From the NCBI GenBank assembly GCA_958298945.1, contig OY282605.1:32838811-32902810 (forward strand): a stretch of DNA of 64,000 nt. The letters run 5' to 3'. Positions within the stretch are counted from its first letter, which is position 1; each line of letters opens with the position of its first letter. The position numbers and the translations under genes were made by a program. A model generated the notes under the pieces. It was not told where the DNA came from, did no database searches, and saw only the letters and a list, made by a program, of their open reading frames with translations. This document shows, one piece after another, positions 12,401 to 27,400 of this stretch. This stretch comes from Atherix ibis (taxonomy: Eukaryota; Arthropoda; Insecta; Diptera; Athericidae).

Positions 12401-15400
12401 TACTATTATTATTTATAAAAATAAATTAGTAAATTTCCTAACATTTTGTTATTTCCACGTACAAATACAAATAAAAATTACTTAACCAAAATGATTTTTA
12501 TATCAACTAACAAAAATACAAATAAATACTAAGTCACTATAAAATTCTGGTTATTTTTTATATACGACTATCATAATTTTTAAATATTTTTAAAACTATT
12601 TCGTGATAGAAAAAGTGCTAGAAAAAAATAAACGTTCTCAAAGTTAATTACACACGATTAGAAACATTTGTAGGGTTTAATAAAGAGAATGAAGTGCTTA
12701 CGTTCGCTGCGTTGTGTATTGAGTAGATGCGTGGATTAATTTTCTATTTAAAAGAACTCCTTTACTCTTATTTATAAAAATAAATTAGTAAATTTCATAA
12801 GATTTTCTTATTTCTACGTCAAAATTCAAGTAAAAATTAGGTTTTGTTTTTTAACCGAAAGGTTTTTTATATCAACTTACAAAAATACAAATAAATACCA
12901 AGTCACTATAAAATTCTATTCATTTTTTATATATCATAATTTTTAAATATTTGTTCAAATGTTTTTAAAACTAATTCGTGATAGAAAAAGTGCTAGAAAA
13001 AAATAAACGTTCTCAAAGTTAATTACACACGATTAGAAACATTTGTAGGGTTTAATAAAGAGAATGAAGTGCTTACGTTCGCTGCGTTGTGTATTGAGTA
13101 GATTCGTGGATTCATTTTCTATTTAAAAGAACTCCTTTACTCTTATTTATAAAAATAAATTAGTAAATTTCATAAGATTTTCTTATTTCTACGTCAAAAT
13201 TCAAGTAAAAATTAGGTTTTGTTTTTTAACCGAAAGGTTTTTTATATCAACTTACAAAAATACAAATAAATACCAAGTCACTATAAAATTCTATTCATTT
13301 TTTATATATCATAATTTTTAAATATTTGTTCAAATGTTTTTAAAACTAATTCGTGATAGAAAAAGTTCTAGAAAAAAATAAGCGTTCTCAAAGTTAATTA
13401 CACACGATTAGAAACATTTGTAGGGTTTAATAAAGAGAATGAAGTGCTTACGTTCGCTGCGTTGTGTATTGAGTAGATTCGTGGATTCATTTTCTATTTA
13501 AAAGAACTCCTTTACTCTTATTTATAAAAATAAATTAGTAAATTTCATAAGATTTTCTTATTTCTACGTCAAAATTCAAGTAAAAATTAGGTTTTGTTTT
13601 TTAACCGAAAGGTTTTTTATATCAACTTACAAAAATACAAATAAATACCAAGTCACTATAAAATTCTATTCATTTTTTATATATCATAATTTTTAAATAT
13701 TTGTTCAAATGTTTTTAAAACTAATTCGTGATAGAAAAAGTTCTAGAAAAAAATAATCGTTCTCAAAGTTAATTACACACGATTAGAAACATTTGTAGGG
13801 TTTAATAAAGAGAATGAAGTGCTTACGTTCGCTGCGTTGTGTATTGAGTAGATTCGTGGATTCATTTTCTATTTAAAAGAACTCCTTTACTCTTATTTAT
13901 AAAAATAAATTAGTAAATTTCATAAGCTTTTCTTATTTCTACGTATAAATACAAGTAAAAATTAGGTTTTGTTTTTTAACCGAACGGTTTTTTATATCAA
14001 CTTACAAAAATACAAATAAATACCAACTCACTATAAAATTCTGGTTAATTTTTATATATCATAATTTTTAAATATTTTTAAAACTAATTCGTGAACAAAC
14101 GTTCTTAAAATGAATTGCACACGATTAAAAACATTTGTAGGGTTTAATCAAGAGAATGATGTGCTTACGTTCGCTGCGTTGTGTATTGAGTAAATGCGGA
14201 TTCATTTTCTATTTAAAAGAACTCATTTTTTCTTATTTACTTAACTAAATTAGTAAATTTCATAAAATTTTGTTATTTCTACGTACAAATACAAAGAAAA
14301 ATTAGAATTTCTTAGACAAAACCATGTGTTAATAATCAAAGTGGTTTTTATATCAACATACAAAAAACTGCTTTAATACGAGTATATAAACATTGATTTA
14401 ACTAATATACAAAAATTATTTTTTATATTTTTTTCAATATAAAAAATAATATACTTTCAAGACGCATATTAAATTTCTGACTAAAAGAATAAATGTTCAC
14501 AATAAAAATCGTCATTCTATCTTTCGACTTTAAAAACGAAGTAAAATTTAGCTCTTTACAGAACAATAGAAAAGTTTCTAAATATAAAAATGTCTATCTT
14601 GTTCGTACTGACCAATCCGTTTGGTTATAGTATGGAAAAGAGTTCTTTTAGACGAACTCTAGAATGTATGTTATAATATAAGGGAAGAGACCATCGATAA
14701 AAGTGAATGAACTCATTCAGTATACGTTGGCGATTTAGTTTGTTCGTTGGTATTGTTGAGAGTTGCAGATGCATCTGCAAATGGACACCAGATAAACTCG
14801 CTAACGACCTTGGTATTATGTCAGAGGCTCATATTTTATGTAAATCCGACATAAACCTGTACAGATACAAGTACGAACGTCTATGGTATGTGCATGGCTA
14901 ACGTATTCGGTATTGGTCGATATGTCCGCTAAAATATATCACAAAGACTGAGATCTATCGAAAGCAAGTAGAACATTCTCGATTCTTACTTATGCCAAAT
15001 AAACTTTACTTAGTTTGTAAACGTTTATATGACTAGCATAGAACATTTTCTAAAAAGTTGTTTAAAGTCTAGAGAGTAAGTCTCTCGATTGCACGACTAT
15101 AAACGACTACAATTTGCACAAGATTACCGCTTACGACTTCACGATAGCCATAATGCTACGACTATAATTGATAGAAGGTAAAACCGAACCACTTCCATAG
15201 AAGGATCGGAAAACTTGTCTTCCTGTAAGTGCGTTTAAAGAAAATCAAATTGAACACATTAAAAAAACCTGTCTGTAAACGATAAAACTAAAAATTACCT
15301 AAGAATATCTTCAACTCTTTCAACTAACCATGTACTTGGTACTGAATGCAAAAAATTACGACATGTTTTAGAAATTTTACTAAGGGACATTTAATCGTAA

Positions 15401-18400
15401 ATTGCTTACAAAGAAATGCTTTTTGCATGGATTTGTTTGTAACAAAAATTCTACATTTATAATCGTATAAATCCCAGTCTAGACTGATCCATATCTTTAA
15501 GATTCGCTATCTTCTTTGAATCACATACTCGGATTAAAGCAACGATAACAAAACAACACTTTCATTGTTCTTTCTTTCAAAAAGGATGTATTGTACAATA
15601 TGTTAATCCTTACTTACAATTTTGTCTTAAGATCGTATTTCGAATAAAGTATAAAAATTGGTTTTTTCTTTTATATCATAATATAATCCCAACAATTTAG
15701 ATATAATCCATTGATCTGGAAAATATAAAATCCATTTACGAATCTCTAGATTCATCTATATTTGTTCAGAAAGATTTACCGGGTGTATAAGCTTAAATCC
15801 GCTGTTTTTTTAAACAAAAAACACGGTTCTTTTCATAGAAAGCAAAAACAAATTTATTCAAAGTACTTGCCTTCGCTAGCTACACATTTTCCCCATCTCT
15901 TGGGCAATTTGTGGATACCATGCCAAAAAAATTCCTTTTCTTTCGAGGCAAACCACTCATCAAACCATTTTCGGACGTCTTCGTAAGAATCGAAGTCCTG
16001 CTCAGCGAACGCGTGGCCCATCGACGAAAACAGGTTGTTGTCGGAGGGAACCAGGTCTGGTGAATAAACGGGGTGGGGTAGACATGACTACTTGTCTACC
16101 CCACCCGCCTCTAACTGGGAGCGTCTCCAAGTAGTTATGACTCCCAGTTGAGCGTCTCCAAGTAGTCATGTCTTTGTTGATAATCCGACCTTTTTTCACG
16201 CAGAGCACGGTGCAATTTGATCGGTTGTTGGTGGTAGCGGTGGGCATTGACAGTTTGACCAGGTTTCAATATCTTATAGTAGACGATACCCTGCTGATCC
16301 CACCAAATGCATAGTCTTCCGTCCGAAGCGTTTTGGTCTTGGGGAAGATATTGATGGTTCGCCGGGATCAACCCACGATTTCTTGCATTTAGGATTCTCG
16401 AAATATATCCACTTTTCATCGTCTGTCACAATCCGATGCAGAAACCATTTTCTCTTTTGTCTGGCGAGCAAAATTTCGCATGTGTTTTGGCGTCGCTCCA
16501 TCTGCCTATCTATCAATTCATACAACACCCATTTTCCGATCTTTTCAATCTTCCCCATGGCACACAGACGCATGGAAATGGCTGGTTAAGTAATACCCAA
16601 TTGTTCCGCGATCATTTTTTGCGATTGGGTATCGTCTTCGTCCAAAAGAGCCTGCAATTGATAGTCCTCAACCTTCCTAGGCCGATTTTCACACTTCTTG
16701 TCCCACAAGTCAAAATTGCCATCTTTGAACCGACGAAACCAATCTTGGCACGTTGTTTCCGATATAGCACTGTCACCATAGACCTCCATAAGCATTCGAT
16801 GCGATTCTCGGCAGCCGATTTCTTCAAATTGAAGCAGAAAAGTAGAGCTTCCCGCATATGCTCTTTTTCTGGCACAAAAGTAGACATGATTACCAAAAGA
16901 AAAATGTATGTTGTTGTACGAAATTGCTGACAATGTGCACTGATTAATGTTGACAGATGTCAAACTCATAAAAAAAAGTATGGCGTGCCCATGGTAATTT
17001 AATACTCTCACACACGCCATCTATGACCGAACAGCGGATTTAAGCTTATACACCTAGTATTTCAACGAAAATGACGGGGATATAAATCTTTTTAAAGTGA
17101 AAATAATTTTATTTATTAATAATTTTTTTTATTTTGTTATTTAAGAAAATCTTTATTTATTATTTATAATAGATTTATTTTTCATGTCATCGTATAATAC
17201 CGACAATAATTATTAATCTACTCCCAAGTAAAATACATAATAAAATATGTTTAGAATATTGCATGAAAACACGAAATCATATAATAATATTGCATGTACA
17301 ATAAAATAATTTAATAAAAATGTCACTAGAACAATTTTTCTTCAAATATAAATAATTAAAAGAAAAATTATACAAAATAATCTAACATTCTAACTAGAAG
17401 AAATAGTAATAGTTGCACATAATTTATTTTTAATTCTTCTATATGTATTTATTTATTAAAAAAATATTTTATCGTTTATATTATATATTTATTATGTATA
17501 AAAAAAACAAATTTCTTTGTACAAACATACATATACATATTTTACATACAATATAAAAAAACAATAACTTTTATACTTTTAATCCAAAAAGATACTTTAT
17601 TGAAAAAATGTTTGACATTTTTTATTTTCGTTCTTCTTCTTTTGTTTATATAATTTTGTTTCCTGTCGAACACGCTACAACTTGTCAATTAACAACGAAT
17701 AATAAAATTTAAAAAATCCAACAACAACACAAATGCGTACAATTGCCAATTTTTTTATTTTTGAACGAATATATTCGTTCATAATGAAATGATCGATCTG
17801 AAAATGAATAAATAATAATAATAATATAAAGCTGGTGGTCGTTTAATGCCATCAAAATTTGTCTCGGACATATCCGAAGAGCTAAATAGTCAATTGGCAC
17901 AAGCAGCGGCCAGATCAAATTTTAAGGGCTGTATTCCGTATAAGTTTGGAAAATGTCCTGAACCGTCAGCGCCATCGGCAAATTCGCTGCCACAATCGCC
18001 GGTACTGCAGTGCCGACAACAGCATCAACCGCAGCAGATATTCCAGCCACATAATCAGCAACAGCATCAGCATCAGCATCCGAAAGAAGTGCCATTGAAG
18101 AATAGCATCAGTAGCAGTAGTAATAGCAATAGCAACAGTAGCACCGGAAATAGCCATATTTTGCCATCCGGGGGAAATCTGTTGGCACCAAGTGCAATTT
18201 TAGCAGCTGTCAAAGCGTTAGGCAGCAGCAATAGCAATAGTAAAAGTGAAAATTTGACAACATCATCGGGGAGTGGTGGTGGTGGCACGAGCATTGGCAC
18301 CGGCACCGGCACCGGCACCGGAAATGGCACTGCCACTGGAACTGGTAGCAGTGACAGAAATGCTCTAAAAAACAATAGTTCATCACTGACAGGAAGTAGC

Positions 18401-21400
18401 GGCCAAAATCAAAATCAGAGTCAGGGTCAAACGCAAAGTGGCCAAGGTGGTCCACGACAAAATAGACGTCTTGGACGACACGAGAGCCGCTACACAAGTG
18501 GTAAATGAAGCTAGCTGCTTTTATGCCAAATTGCCTAATCCGTATAATTACTATATAGAATCTGTGTATTGCTCTCTCACAAATGCTACTACTTGTAATT
18601 GTGTCATACTAGATAAACTAATCGAAACGTAATTCATAGTAGTGCGAGTAGAACAGTTCGCTGGGAAACGAGTAGCACAACTGATCGTTAACCTGAGTAA
18701 CTGCGTGCGCTATGCTTTTTGTTTTTGTAGAATTTTTAACATTTTAACAAAAGCTCTCCTAATCAATTCATTATCTCTGAACATTTTCCTATTATAATTT
18801 TTAGTTTTATTGTTTTTTTTTAACCTACCTCAACAACTTATTATACTACAATATTAACATAATTTTTACCAAGAGTTCTTATCCCATTTCTTCGCTATAG
18901 ATAATCACATTCATACAAATTTATCAGCATTAAATTAATTTGTTTTGTTGGTTTATTTTTTATTAATTTCTATAAATTTAATTTGAAGGTGTTTTTTTTT
19001 TGTTATGATTTTACTTAAATTTTGTGACATATATTCTTCAGTTTTAATTTCTTAATTTTGTAGAAAAATTACAAAATAAATTAAATTTTCTACTAAAATA
19101 TTTCTATTTACTTATAAATAGACATATAGTTTTTTTTTTAAGACGTCAAATTAATTGCAAATTAACTCTTACTTAAAAGGAAAACATTTTTTGTTTATTT
19201 TTGTGTTTATTTTTTTTTTTAAGAAAAAAGGGATGTATTTTACAGGTTATAAAATTTTGTTTCAACAAAATTTTTTATGTCTGTGCAAACGTGGTAAATT
19301 AAAAAGGATACTTGATAAGGCAATAATTGAATTTGGGAAAAAGTATTGAGCATTTTTTTTAGTCAGAACTGAAATATGTTTTTTTTTAAAAATATTTTGC
19401 AAATATTTATTTACACTAAATTTTTTTACTTTTGATGCTTTAGTGCCATATTTCAGGTAGTAAAAAGCAATTTGTTTACATAAATTTTTTAGAGAATTTT
19501 AGTTGAAAAAAAATCTCATTTTCCAGTAATGGTCTCTAAATTTTTGGCAAGTTACTGTACATGTGTGTGATGAAAAACCACTCCTTTTCTACAGACGAGT
19601 TCTTTTCTATAGGCTAACTCTTCTGTATCCTTGTTAGATCAGAAACTCATTTGATCAAGTGTCAGTAGCTCATAATGAACGATTCCTTTTCAGTGCCACT
19701 AAATAGACAGAATTACCTAGCTTTGGTACTGTTTGTGTGGAGTATCTTTTCCGAACAATATTATCGTATTTTTTCCATTTTTCATCACCAGTGATAAAGC
19801 ACTAAAAAATTTGCTAAATTTCATGTCACCGAAAGACCAAATCACTCTTTAGATTTATACCTTTATCATGGCCAAACGCAAGTGTCGGTCTTCTTAAATT
19901 TTTATTATGATTTCGTCGACCTTCACAATAGTTCGTCTACGAGAATGGGCTGAACTTTTAACATTAAAATGCTGATACCTAAAGCATTTTCCCATTTTTC
20001 CTATAAATTTAACAATTTTTTTTATAAGCTTTCGCATCCGCGTCTCTCCTTTTTCATAAAAAAAATTGCAAAATATATCAGATTTTTGCAGAATTTTCAC
20101 TCATATTCAACCAAATTTCAAAAAAACTTTATTAGTACAAACATGCCTTAAAAATAAAATTTAATATTACGAAATCAAAATTATCTAACTTTAAATTTAC
20201 ATATTGATAAAAATACGCAATTGTTTTTTGCCCAACTCAATTTTTATTACTATTGCCAATTGTTAGGATACAACTTTTTGAAAAGAAAAGGAAAAGTATT
20301 TTCAAGTAAAAATTTAGCAATTTATTCCATTTTTTGGAAGAAAAGAAAAATTCATTTTAGCATAAAAATATTTAAGAAAATATTTTCTTCAAGATTATAA
20401 AAGTCACGCTTGAAAAGTTTAAAATTATTTTTTTTTTAAGTAAATTTATGCGAAAAAAAATATTTTAATAATTTTAAATATTCAAATTACTTAGAATAAA
20501 TTACAAAATTCATATTTAGAATATTTTCTTTTTAAAAACAAATCAATTTCACAGTTGGCATTCAATTAATTTTTGCAATTCCATATTATTATTCGCATAT
20601 TTATTGAAATACTAATGCTTAAATTATAATATTGAGCACTCTAGTTTCAAATAATTGAACAAAAGATTCTATGTACATAGTTTACAATTTATATATCTGA
20701 CAATTAAAATATTAATACTATTGTAGAAATCTAAAAGTCATTATTTAATAATAGAGATTTTTGATTTTCTGTTTTTAAATTATAAATACTAAATATTATT
20801 ACCAAATCAATTGAAAAGATTCTAATAGTTTTGCACAATATTTTTGATTTAAACTAAATGCAAGAAGGATTTTTTTTAATATCTAACAAAACTAATAAAA
20901 AGGATAATGATATCTTCGATAAGGTTTGTATTATGAAATATTATAAAAGTTCTCTTCTCACCACCAAATCAGCCGACGATCTTAAATTTATTTATAGAAG
21001 AAGAAAAAAAACTGCCATTTTTATGGAATGGTCTTTGTTACTATTTTAGTTATTAATTAATTTAGGGTAAAAAGTCAATATATTTCTGTCCACTTAAATA
21101 AAATATTGTGGGTACTCTTCTACTGACCTAAAATACTATTTACTATCAATAATATATAGCAACGACAATTCTTAAGCCCATCAGTTAAGAATAATAATAA
21201 AAATAAATAAAAGTGCGGCTCTTGTCTTCATTTGTGTATGCAAAATTCAAAATTTAATAAAAAATTATTCTTCGTTTTAGGGACATTATCAAATCATATT
21301 AAAATCATTTCAACAAAATCATTTTCCTATCATATCAGCAGCAAGCAAGTAAAATTTTTTGCACGCTCAAAAACGAAACGACATGCATTGTTGGAAGCAG

Positions 21401-24400
21401 AAAATTAATTCGAAATGCACAATTTCTGCAATATTAGCTGAATTATTAATATTTTTTTTAATTTCCTTCTTAGTAATTATTGTTTTATATTCTAAAAAAT
21501 TCAAAAAAAAAAAACATTATTTTTATTTTGCACCTAAAAGCTTACGTACAAGTGCATGCATTAAGGAAAGCATAAAATCAGTTGTTATTTGCCGTATAAA
21601 TATGAGATTTTTTACATAAAATTATGCAAATAAATGTGTAATATTTTATTATTATTATTATTTTCAAGTGAATAGTCAGCTTTGCTTTTATTTTTCTTCG
21701 AAATTAGTGAAATTATTTAACATAATTTATAGCGTCAGTTGTTTTTGTTTAGAGCTTTTTGCAAAAGCTCCCCCACATATTCCCATTCCACAAGAAGTAG
21801 TTAGCCAAAGGCATTTCGACTTATGTTCCACTCTACCTACACACTCATCTATTTCGAAATCATTACGAATTGAAATTTTCCTAATCGCTCAAATTTTTTT
21901 ATTATTTCTTTCTTCATGCATGCGCTTAAAATTCAAAACTTGCACACCATTTTTTATATTAATTTTCTTTCATATTTATTCGTTTTTTTCTTGTTGTTTT
22001 ATATTTTACCTAACCTTCTGTTAATCATTGCTTTAGTTGAATTTAATCTATTGTATTGTAGTTATTTTAATGCATATTTTCATTTCATTACTAAATCATT
22101 TATTATTCATATTAAGTAAACCGAAAAAAAAATTTTCTAAAATAATTAAAGTTATAGTTAAATCGGTATACTATAGATATTTATTGAAATTAAAATTGAA
22201 TCTAAATCCAAAAAAAAAAAAAAAAAACACACAATTTTGTATATTACTATAATCACAGAAGTAAGACAGGAGGCTGTACAGCAGGCATTGGCCGCATTAA
22301 AAAATCGACCAAAGCCAAGTTTACCGATGCCATCAAAACGTAGTTCGGTATTAAATCGAAGTCCAGATCGGGATCGCGATGATACAGGTGAGATGAATTG
22401 ATTAAATCTAAATCCATAAATGGGGCTAGAAATGAAGAATTTTTATTGTTAAGTTTTTGAAGAAAAAAATAGATTTAGATATTCTTGTATGAAGAGATAT
22501 TCTTTATAGAAAGTTATTAGTGCTCAGAAAAATAACTATCAGAAATATATATTGTAATAAATGATTTTCTAAATTATAATAATTTTTCAGGTACGTGCAA
22601 TTATCTTAGAATAACCGATTCTGAAGAAAAAAAATTATTATTTAGTTAATATAGGGCTATCCAATTTGTACTTAGGAAATTAGAATTTAATCAAAACACA
22701 CTTAAAACAAATTGAAATTTTTATGATATTCCATTATATTGTTCAGATCTTGTTATATTGCATGAAATATAATATTATTTCAGTGATCGATCCTTTTAAG
22801 ATAATTTTTGATGACTTTTTCGCATATTTCGCGCTGTAATTCGGCCGTTACTTCACGGATATTGGTTTAAAAATGCTCTAAAAATTGAGTATTGTATGCC
22901 TTAACACGTTTTTTGTGTAGAGCCACAAGAAAAACTTTAACGGTGTCAGATCGAACGATCTTGTACATCACCAAATACATAAAAATTATCATTTCCTGGC
23001 AACTTTCCGCGCAATAAAACCAAAAATTAGTAATGCTGCGTGGATTGTGGTGCCGTTTTATTTGAACCACATATGGTCCAGGCTAACCCTAATCTAAACA
23101 AATGACATATAAAGGGTGTCCCAAAAGTCACGCAAGATGTGATTTTGATAGAAAGTACAGGTTTATATTGTAAAACTTGTAATTTTTTTTATTAATTCAT
23201 AAAGTATATAGTATATGGCTATGAATAAAATAGCATATCGGGTATGTGGCCTCCACGGCTTTGCTGGCAGATACGCACTCTTCTGTTGACATTTTCCATG
23301 ACCATTTTGCATAAATGTGGCTGAATTTCGTTGATACAGCGCTCAAATTTGTTGATTTTTTTTAGCCCAAAATCCGCACTAAACAGTTACACTTTGTGGA
23401 TGCATAACATATGTTCCTCAACAATCACTCGTAGATTTTTTGAACCTCATGTGTGACACTTTGTAAATTAATCAAGCCATCCCATCAAGTTAATAATGAG
23501 CCTCATCGTTGAAGATTATTTTGTTCGAAAATTTTGTTGTTGTTCCATAATCTATTCAACAAATTCCATTCAATGTGCGTGGTCAGTAGGCTTCAGTTCT
23601 TGAGTCAATTGAACTTTTTAAGCATAAAGATGCAAATATTTCGTTAGAATATGCTCTTCAGTTCGTGGACTCTCAGCAATACTTTCACGAACTGCTTTGA
23701 TATTTTGTGTTGAAGGACGCCCCCAGAGTGTTTAAAATTACTTATTCATCCAATTTCCCTAATATTTTTTATTAATCTCTACAGTGTTGATGAAGTTAAT
23801 TCACTATTCTGACAATATTTTGTACGAAAATTCCGAACTCTAGCTGACACAACTTCATTTTTAATAATCCTGAACTGGCTGCCGTTTCGCCCAAATGGCG
23901 CAAAATTCAAATCTTGCGTGAATGTTGGGACATCTTATAACTAGACCCATAAAATTGACTACTGTATCGAAACCTATAATAACCTAACTGACACTACAAC
24001 AATGGCTACTCTTTATTATCAACATAGACAATTATTTAATAAAATTTAATAAAAATAGTGATCTCTAAATTAACTTCTACCTGGCGCGCTATTTTTTAGT
24101 ATTGACAAAATTTAATTCAATATAAACAAGGCGTCACCTTTTACTGAATATTTAATAATTTATCAATTTTATTTCATTATTTAAAGAAACACAAAATTGA
24201 ATTCAGTAATTTTTATTTATTTATTATTAATGTGGGCAAAAAAAGATGTGTTATCCTTTTTGAAAATGTTTTTTTTCGTCGTTCGCCTTAATCATTTTAC
24301 TCTGAGTTTATTATAAGCTTAAAATCATGATTCATTTTATATATATTTTTATTGTATAATTTTATTAAAAATTAATCAATTCAATAAAATTTGGAAATAA

Positions 24401-27400
24401 TTGAATAAAAATTGAAAACTAGGAATTTTTTATTGATAGAAATGAATTTGAAACATTTGAAAATTAATTAATGCAAAATTGGTTAATTTTTCTTATTTTT
24501 AAGTAGCCAATACACAAACCACATTTGACACTTGTTCGATTGTTTTATGTGCTGGTGCAGGTGCTGCCACACCACTTGTTGATCGTTCATTTCATTTTGA
24601 CAGCAAAACACAATCACTCGTTTTGATTTAACAAAAAGCTTCAAATAATTTAAAAAAAAAAAAAATAAAAAACAAATATATATTTTTTTTTAAAAGTTAT
24701 ATAATTATTTGTATTTAAATAAATTAAGTTTGGGAAAAAAAACAGAATATTTTACAAACAAATATAAATAAGAAAAGAGAACTTTTATTCGTTAAGCTTT
24801 CATAATCTGATAATAATATGTATATTTTGTGTTCGTCGTTTTTTTTTTTTAAATATTTTACTCTCAATTATATTTATTTTAAGGAAAGAAGAAAAAGAGA
24901 AAAAATCTATGTTTATAAGCCATTATGAAAATTTCTGCAAAGCTTTCTTTTTATGTTACAAGTATCATCACGTATCCTTTTTTTTTAAATGTTTTTGTAT
25001 TTAAAGATATTTTGTCCTCTATTTTTTCCTATTGATTTTGTCTCCAAATATATATTATGTAAATTTTTGTTTTTTATTTTAATCTGGGAAATCGAGATAA
25101 AAATATACTAAAAGTTTCGGAATAACTAAAGTAAAAAGCAAACTTTTTTCTTAAATATCAAATATTTTTATCTATTTATCTTTGCATGGAAATAGTAGAA
25201 AATAAACAAAAAATTCTTAAAAGAAAATTCTTGTCTGTAGATATTTAAAGAAATTAACAAGCACACAATTTTGTGTATATAAAAATGAAGTTTTCAAAGA
25301 GATAGTGTTTCGTAAAGAAATTATTCAATTTGTACTTCGGAAAGTATAGATTTCGATAAAAATTTCCTTCACATTATTCTGCTTGAAATATAATATTATT
25401 CAAATGGATGCTTTGAGACTTATTAAAGGGCTCGATCATTTTCAGAAGAAGTTTGATGATTTTTTCGCACACTTCGGGCTGTAATTCTAGACCCATAAGA
25501 AACAGCCCAACAACGTTAAAAAGGAAAACTCAAATTGACTTTTTGTGCAATAAAGCCTAAGTTTGTCGTGAACATATGTGGCTGGGTCAGATTAAAATCT
25601 TCAAGTTCAGGCCAAAAAAAAAATAATTTTATTACACTTGCAGACCAAAATGCACACTAAACAGTCACACTTATAGAGGATACAATGGCTTCTCTATACT
25701 TAGAATGACGTTTCTACAGATCAAGAAATGAGCCTCATCGTTGAAGAAAATATTGTGCGAGCCAATCAGCATCCAAAGTCTGTGGTTCCATCATCAAATC
25801 GGCATATTCTATAGCCGTGCGGCTTTAATTATTTAATATTCGTCGTTAGATGATGGAAAAAACAATGTAAAATGGCAAACCCAAAGCTAAATAAATACTA
25901 ATTCTTAAGAAGAAGAAAATTTCTTCTTTTCCTTTTATTACAAAGATATTTACCAAAAACAAAAAATATTACAATTATTAGCAAGTTCAGTTTTTATTAA
26001 ACGTAGATTGTTTAAAACAATCTACGTTTAATAAGAAAAAAGTTTGTTTTAATTAGAATTTTAATTGAGATATGAAAAGAAAAGAATGTAAATAAATAAA
26101 TAAAACTAAATCCGTTAACAGATATCGCCGCAACCTCTTTAGTCGAATTTAACCATTTTTTGTTTTGTTTTTTGAAACGACCACCAGTATTTATGTGCTA
26201 ACGTTTATTTAAAACAGATTCAACATCAGATGAGGAATCGATACCAGAGGAACGAATTTCAACACCAGATCGTGAATACAATTATCCTCGGGATCATATC
26301 AGCAATTCCAGGGAACACATAAAACCACCAATACGCGATTCATCTAGTGGTGGTAGAGATGGTGGCGGAGGTGTCGGCGGCGGGGGAGGAGTGGGTTTAC
26401 ATCATAAAAATTTCTCTGATCGGCGACCACCTCAAATTTTACCGCCACCAGTAAATAATATAATTTTTAAAAAATTTATTTCCTTTAATCTTTGAAAAAA
26501 AGCTTTCCTTTATTTGTTCAGAAGTTCATTTTTCACTTCATATGCACAACTTATTGTTGTTTTTTTTTTTACTAACTGTGTAAATTATGAAATTTTCAGC
26601 CACATTCCGATACATCCAGTGCAGGTTCACCACCCGCTATTCATAGAAAAAATAATTATGATTTTACAGATATTTCGGAATTTCAGAGACCTTGTAAGTT
26701 GCAGAGTGATTTTTTTTTTTTTGTGTAAATTTTTTCGATTTCACAAAATTGATTTGATACATGAAAGGATACCATTTGGTAACTGATGAACTTTTCTACT
26801 TACAGATGTGGCCCCTGATATTACTCAATTCAGTGCAAATACACGACGCGGTGCTGATCGCGTAACAAGATATGTGAATGTGTCTAGCACAGATCCTGGG
26901 GATACAGGGACAACTGGCCGATGGAAAGTTTCAGCGAAAATACAACAATTGCTGAATACGTTGAAACGGCCCAAGAGGAGGCCTTTACCTGAATTCTACG
27001 AAGACAACGACATTGAGCTAGAGATCGCTGCTAATCCAAAAGATCCAAACGCACCGAAGCCTGAAGGCAATACAATGACTCCAGTGCAAGGTGAACAATT
27101 GGCTGTGGCGGCAGGACTGCCCCGAACGCTAGAAACGGCTTTGCAGCGATTCGGTACGACTGCATTTAAATCCCCAATGGCGACTGTATTGGATCCTAAT
27201 GGAAAAATGACAACAACACTCACTTATGGTAAACTTTTATCACGCGCACAAAAAATCGCCTACGCTCTATCGACGAAAATCTTCAGTAAAGGCCCGGAGC
27301 AGATCAGTTTAAAGCCAGGCGATCGTGTTGCTCTCGTTTATCCTAATAGTGATCCTTTAAGGTAATTTTCGAAAAACAAAAACAAAAAACATTCCAAAAT

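Noticed and set aside
12406..14370. Regularly spaced repeats considered as a CRISPR array
   Set aside because: Monomers are 375 bp, contiguous and without unique spacers; the sequence is an animal genome.
14707..14901. ORF following a TATA-like motif, considered as a gene or LTR start
   Set aside because: No family recognised, no matching second LTR, spacing of the promoter elements not canonical.
18073..18497. Long minus-strand ORFs opposite the DIP2 17832-18500 exon
   Set aside because: They are mirror readings of Ser/Gly/Thr codon repeats; the plus frame has matching splice phases and family context.
21359..22252. Overlapping plus-strand ORFs before the 22259 exon
   Set aside because: Phe/Ile/Leu/Lys-rich products of AT-rich intron; no homology and no splice context.
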